DNA of 64,000 nucleotides, from contig JAUICI010000001.1 in NCBI GenBank assembly GCA_030427935.1, forward strand, positions 62,001-126,000, given 5' to 3'. The stretch comes from Bacteroidia bacterium (GTDB lineage: Bacteria; Bacteroidota; Bacteroidia; Flavobacteriales_D; Crocinitomicaceae). Both the position numbers and the translations under genes were made by a program. The notes below the pieces were generated by a model. The model worked only from the letters and a program-made list of their open reading frames with translations. It was not told the DNA's origin and did no database searches. Each line of letters begins with the position of its first letter. Position 1 is the stretch's first letter. Of the stretch, positions 60,780 through 64,000 are shown in pieces.

Positions 60780-61814
60780 ATGCAGGATACAGCCAGTGTT
60801 TTATTGATTTATACAGGTGGAACAATCGGGATGATTCAAAGTCCAGATTCGAATTCTTATGTTCCTTTCAATTTTGAAAACCTGTACAAACACGTTCCTG
60901 AATTATCTAGATTTGAATATCAGATTGATTGCATTGAATTTGAAAACCCATTAGATTCCTCCGAAATGAGAATCTCAGATTGGAATCGAATTGGGGATAT
61001 CATACATGAAAATTATCAAAAGTACGATGGCTTTGTTGTTCTACATGGCTCAGACACCATGGCCTACACCGCTTCTGCATTGAGTTTCATGCTGAAAGGT
61101 TTAGATAAACCCGTTATTTTGACAGGATCTCAACTTCCAATTGGGGTCATTCGAACAGATGGAAAAGAGAACTTAATAACGGCTATAGAAATCGCAGGAG
61201 CAAAAGATGAAAAGGGCGAATCACATATAAAAGAAGTATGTATTTATTTTGAATATAGATTGTATAGAGGTAATCGTACAACCAAATATTCCGCTAGTCA
61301 TTTTGAAGCTTTCGAGTCACCAAATTTTCAAATTTTAGCAGAAGCCGGTGTGGAAATTGAGTACCACATTGCATCTACTATACAGGATCATGAAAGTGAA
61401 GGATTGAAATTGGAAAAAAACTGGAACGATCGTGTTTTGACTATTCGACCATTTCCAGGAATGAATCCAAAGTATATTCTTTCAGCTATTGAAAATCCGG
61501 AATTAGAAGGGATTGTCATGGAAACATTCGGAAATGGAAATATGTTTAAGAATGAAGAACTGCAAAACACATTGAAGTCCTTTGTAGACAAGGGGGGCGT
61601 TTTGTTAAATATCACGCAATGTCTCAACGGTCATGTAACAGCTGGTTTATACGAATCGGGCTTGTGGTTGAAGGAAATAGGCGCTATTTCTGGAAAAGAC
61701 TTAACTTTTGAGGCCGCCGTTTGTAAAATGATGTATGTGCTCGGGAAGGAGCAAGATATAGATAAAAGAAAGGGGCTTTTGGGGCAAAATTTAGTAGGGG
61801 AAATGTCAATTTAA
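60780..61814 (+). CDS. ansA: Type I L-asparaginase
   Basis: 344 residues. YTGGTIGM (11-18) with nucleophile Thr15, and VVLHGSDTMAYTASALSFML with the second Thr-Asp pair. GSQLPIGVIRTDGKENL and VVETFGNGN-like GIVMETFGNGNMF support the asparaginase fold. It converts asparagine to aspartate and ammonia. No signal peptide, so cytoplasmic (type I). Alone under its own promoter. Confidence 0.95.
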   Translation: MQDTASVLLIYTGGTIGMIQSPDSNSYVPFNFENLYKHVPELSRFEYQIDCIEFENPLDSSEMRISDWNRIGDIIHENYQKYDGFVVLHGSDTMAYTASALSFMLKGLDKPVILTGSQLPIGVIRTDGKENLITAIEIAGAKDEKGESHIKEVCIYFEYRLYRGNRTTKYSASHFEAFESPNFQILAEAGVEIEYHIASTIQDHESEGLKLEKNWNDRVLTIRPFPGMNPKYILSAIENPELEGIVMETFGNGNMFKNEELQNTLKSFVDKGGVLLNITQCLNGHVTAGLYESGLWLKEIGAISGKDLTFEAAVCKMMYVLGKEQDIDKRKGLLGQNLVGEMSI

Positions 61815-61846
61815 TATTAATTTTTTGACCTCTATTGTTTGTTTTA

Positions 61847-61875
61847 TTGTTAGTAACAAAATTTTTGTACTTTAG
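61847..61875 (+). promoter_or_regulatory. Possible promoter of the exbB operon
   Basis: TTG (61847-61849), 18 bp, then TACTTTAG (61868-61875), one mismatch to TAnnTTTG. It would give an unusually long ~90-nt leader to the ATG at 61972; the rest of the 157-bp intergenic stretch holds nothing else I recognise. Confidence 0.4.
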
Positions 61876-61971
61876 TGCCTTATTACTTTGGGGATGTAGT
61901 GTAAAACCTCAATTTTTTAGTGTAAATAAATTAAATAAATAAAAGTTAAAAGTTAAACTAATCAGAAGATT

Positions 61972-62838
61972 ATGAAAAAGTTAATTGCTTCGTTAGCTAT
62001 TACCGGAATGGTATTTTTCGGAACTAGTAATGTTTATGCAGATGAAGATTCAACAGCGGTAGATGCTGGAAACGACACAACTATGGTCGATGAGAATGCC
62101 GGAGGAGATGATTCAGGAGCTGCCGATAATGGAAATGCTGCTGCAGATGACAACAATGGAAACACAAAAAAGGCTGAAGAGCCAGCTCCAGAAGTTGAGA
62201 AAAGCTTCACAAATACATTAAAGACTAAATTCATCGAAGGTGGTGCCGGATTCATGGGAATCGTATTGGTATGTTTGATTTTCGGTTTGGCTTTAGTAAT
62301 TGAAAGAATCATTTATTTGAATCTTTCTTCAATCAACACTAAAAAATTCATTCAAGAGATTGATGAGGCTCTTGCAAATGGAGGTGTTGAAGCAGCAAAA
62401 GAAATTGCAAAAAACACAAGAGGTCCTATCGCTTCAATCTACTATCAAGGGTTGGACAGAGCTGACGAAGGTTTAGAAATGGTTGAGAAATCAGTTGTTT
62501 CTTACGGAGGAGTTCAAATGGGTCTATTAGATAAAGGAGTTTCTTGGGTAACCTTATTTATCGCACTTGCACCAATGCTTGGGTTTATGGGTACGGTAAT
62601 CGGGATGATCCAAGCCTTTGATAAAATTGCAGAAGCAGGTACAGTATCGCCATCACTTGTAGCGGACGGTATTAAAGTAGCACTTTTGACAACAGTATTC
62701 GGTTTGATCGTAGCGATCATTCTTCAGATTTTTTATAACGTAATCGTAGCGAAAATTGAAGGTCTTGTAAACGAAATGGAAGATTCTTCAATCACGCTTG
62801 TAGATTTATTGATCAAGCACAACGCAGTAAAAAGATAA
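61972..62838 (+). CDS. ExbB/MotA/TolQ proton channel protein with acidic N-terminal extension
   Basis: 288 residues. Signal-peptide-like start (1-23), then a ~50-residue acidic Asp/Asn/Ala/Gly-rich linker, then the ExbB core with helices ~94-116 (FMGIVLVCLIFGLALVIERI), ~192-214 (WVTLFIALAPMLGFMGTVIG) and ~236-262 (IKVALLTTVFGLIVAIILQI). The core is complete. With ExbD it converts proton-motive force into mechanical work on periplasmic or outer-membrane partners. First gene of an ExbB/X/ExbD set, 3 bp from the next gene. Confidence 0.93.
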   Translation: MKKLIASLAITGMVFFGTSNVYADEDSTAVDAGNDTTMVDENAGGDDSGAADNGNAAADDNNGNTKKAEEPAPEVEKSFTNTLKTKFIEGGAGFMGIVLVCLIFGLALVIERIIYLNLSSINTKKFIQEIDEALANGGVEAAKEIAKNTRGPIASIYYQGLDRADEGLEMVEKSVVSYGGVQMGLLDKGVSWVTLFIALAPMLGFMGTVIGMIQAFDKIAEAGTVSPSLVADGIKVALLTTVFGLIVAIILQIFYNVIVAKIEGLVNEMEDSSITLVDLLIKHNAVKR

Positions 62839-62841
62839 AAA

Positions 62842-63324
62842 ATGGATAGTAAAACATTAAACACAGTAAAAACAGCTGTCGTTTGGTTGCTAGCCATTGT
62901 AGGTGTGGTATTATCCATTTACCTTTTTGCAAACTTAGCACCAGACGCTGCTGAGAATCCGACCCAAGAACAGTTGGGTGCGGAGAGAGACGCAGTATCG
63001 GTGATCTTAGACTTTACATTATGGGGACTAATCGTAGTGGTTTTGGCTCTTATTGTAGTGTTCTTGGTCATTTCGATAGTAACGAATTTCCATAAGAATA
63101 AAAAATCCCTGATCACAGCTGGTATCATGGGAGTTTTGGTAGCAATTTTCTACAGTATGAATACAGGTTCAACTGTTTCAAAAGCCCTTGCAGAAAAAGG
63201 TGCAACTGATTCAGATGCTGTATTGGCAAGTTCAGGAATTGCACTTACAATCTTCATGATCACAGTGGCGTGGCTTCTGTGGATGTTCATGGGATTAATT
63301 ATGAAATATGTAATTAAGAAATAA
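62842..63324 (+). CDS. Membrane protein of unknown function between exbB and exbD
   Basis: 160 residues with four helices (~11-30, 55-82, 89-106, 130-155). Two loops, ~31-54 (PDAAENPTQEQLGAERD) and ~107-129 (MNTGSTVSKALAEKGATDSD), are probably periplasmic. Not recognised as a named family. Its constant position between the two proton-motor genes suggests that it is a subunit or assembly factor; that is inference. 3 bp after exbB and 7 bp before exbD. Confidence 0.8.
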   Translation: MDSKTLNTVKTAVVWLLAIVGVVLSIYLFANLAPDAAENPTQEQLGAERDAVSVILDFTLWGLIVVVLALIVVFLVISIVTNFHKNKKSLITAGIMGVLVAIFYSMNTGSTVSKALAEKGATDSDAVLASSGIALTIFMITVAWLLWMFMGLIMKYVIKK

Positions 63325-63331
63325 GTTTAAG

Positions 63332-64000
63332 ATGGCAAAGAAAAGAGGAATTCCAGAAATAAATGCAGGGTCCATGGCGGATATCGCTTTCCTGCTTTTG
63401 ATCTTCTTCCTGGTAACAACTACCATGGATAAGGATAAGGGAATCATCAGAAACATGCCGCAAAAACTTGAGAACAATAAGCAAGATATCATTGTAAAGC
63501 AAAGAAACATCTTGAACGTAATGGCCAATAATGACGATTTATTATTGGTTAGAAATGAATACGTTGATGTGGAAGACATTTACGATCTTGCTCGTGAGTT
63601 TTATGAAAAGAACAAAGGGGGAGTGGAAAGAGATGGAAACTACCCAAGATGGTTATTCTATGATCTAAATACGGTTAAGCAAAAGATTGCTGAGTTTGAA
63701 GGTCAGTTAAAAGAATCACCAGACAATAAGTTCATTGAAAAGGAGCTGGATAACTGGAAAGATAGAGAAGAGATTATCATGAATGTACCTTCTATAAGAG
63801 CAAAAGGAGGATACTACGAAATCTCTAAGTTCGCAACGATCTCTTTATCGAACCAAATCAAGACTTCTTACGGATTGTATTTTGAAGTTCAAGATCAATT
63901 GCAAAGAGCTATCGATGACATGAGAAATGAAGCGTCGAGAGAGCTATTTGATGGACAAGTCTTCACAGAAATTGACGCTAAAGACGAAAGAGCGAAAACG
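63332..64000 (+). CDS. ExbD/TolR-type biopolymer transport protein (partial, runs off right edge)
   Basis: Open for 223 codons from the ATG at 63332 to the last base. N-terminus MAKKRGIPEINAGSMADIAF with Asp17 at the start of the membrane helix (~17-36), the proton-path Asp. The periplasmic part is already ~185 residues long and contains a helical, charged stretch (YDLNTVKQKIAEFEGQLKES), longer than in enterobacterial ExbD (~140 total). It is a paralogue of the orphan ExbD at 13979-14560, sharing NAGSMADIAFLLLIFFLV. Bacteroidota often have two ExbD genes in tandem; whether a second follows is outside the window. Confidence 0.92.
   Translation, partial: MAKKRGIPEINAGSMADIAFLLLIFFLVTTTMDKDKGIIRNMPQKLENNKQDIIVKQRNILNVMANNDDLLLVRNEYVDVEDIYDLAREFYEKNKGGVERDGNYPRWLFYDLNTVKQKIAEFEGQLKESPDNKFIEKELDNWKDREEIIMNVPSIRAKGGYYEISKFATISLSNQIKTSYGLYFEVQDQLQRAIDDMRNEASRELFDGQVFTEIDAKDERAKT

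Overview
The window looks like chromosomal DNA of a free-living or marine/freshwater member of the Bacteroidota, most likely Flavobacteriales (a Crocinitomicaceae-like lineage is my guess, not proven). The signs are a low-GC genome, type IX secretion (T9SS) cargo with gliding-motility-type C-terminal domains, PorP/SprF proteins, SprB repeats, DUF4271 and DUF4837 proteins, and repeated promoters of the Bacteroidota form TTG-N17-23-TAnnTTTG. I see no tRNA, rRNA, CRISPR array, insertion sequence or prophage. Start codons were moved to internal ATGs where a signal peptide or a promoter box made this clear.

Layout. 1-10047 (minus): a tightly packed set made of a membrane SpoIIE-type phosphatase, a TIR/DUF4062-like protein, an nSTAND1 NTPase with WD40 repeats, an outer-membrane barrel, a propeller-like lipoprotein, and the start of a CUB + SprB-repeat surface protein that runs off the left edge. 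The first gene is preceded by a TATATTTG box and a perfect 16-bp palindrome. 10102-13908: an MFS/nucleotide-translocase-like protein fused to HEAT-like repeats (minus) and a queuosine-precursor transporter (plus). 13979-18553 (minus): an orphan ExbD and a tandem array of five related outer-membrane barrels. 18783-19769: asd. 19823-39093: a surface-protein region with a lamin-tail protein, an 11-repeat Ig-like protein with a barrel at its N-terminus, and two modules that each pair a T9SS cargo with a PorP/SprF protein; the second cargo is a ~2,970-residue adhesin with 31 SprB repeats.

39096-41293: a small lipoprotein, then a methionine aminotransferase/omega-amidase pair. 41423-47794: three paralogous T9SS type-A secreted proteins with a DedA-family gene between the first two; the last two share an almost identical sorting-domain DNA block. 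47955-52117: a compact tatA-gatA-mltD-DUF4837 operon, then pgk. 53398-61814: mostly housekeeping genes (recJ, a glutaryl-CoA dehydrogenase-like gene, DUF4271-hemD, a GT9 glycosyltransferase, tatD, ansA) with a palindromic intergenic repeat after recJ. 61972-64000: an ExbB/unknown membrane protein/ExbD energy-transduction operon cut by the right edge.

How they fit together: most accessory content concerns the cell surface, namely outer-membrane barrels, T9SS cargo and partners, and proton-driven ExbB/ExbD modules. The strongest candidate for a little-described system is the phosphatase/TIR-like/nSTAND/barrel/surface-protein cluster at the left end.
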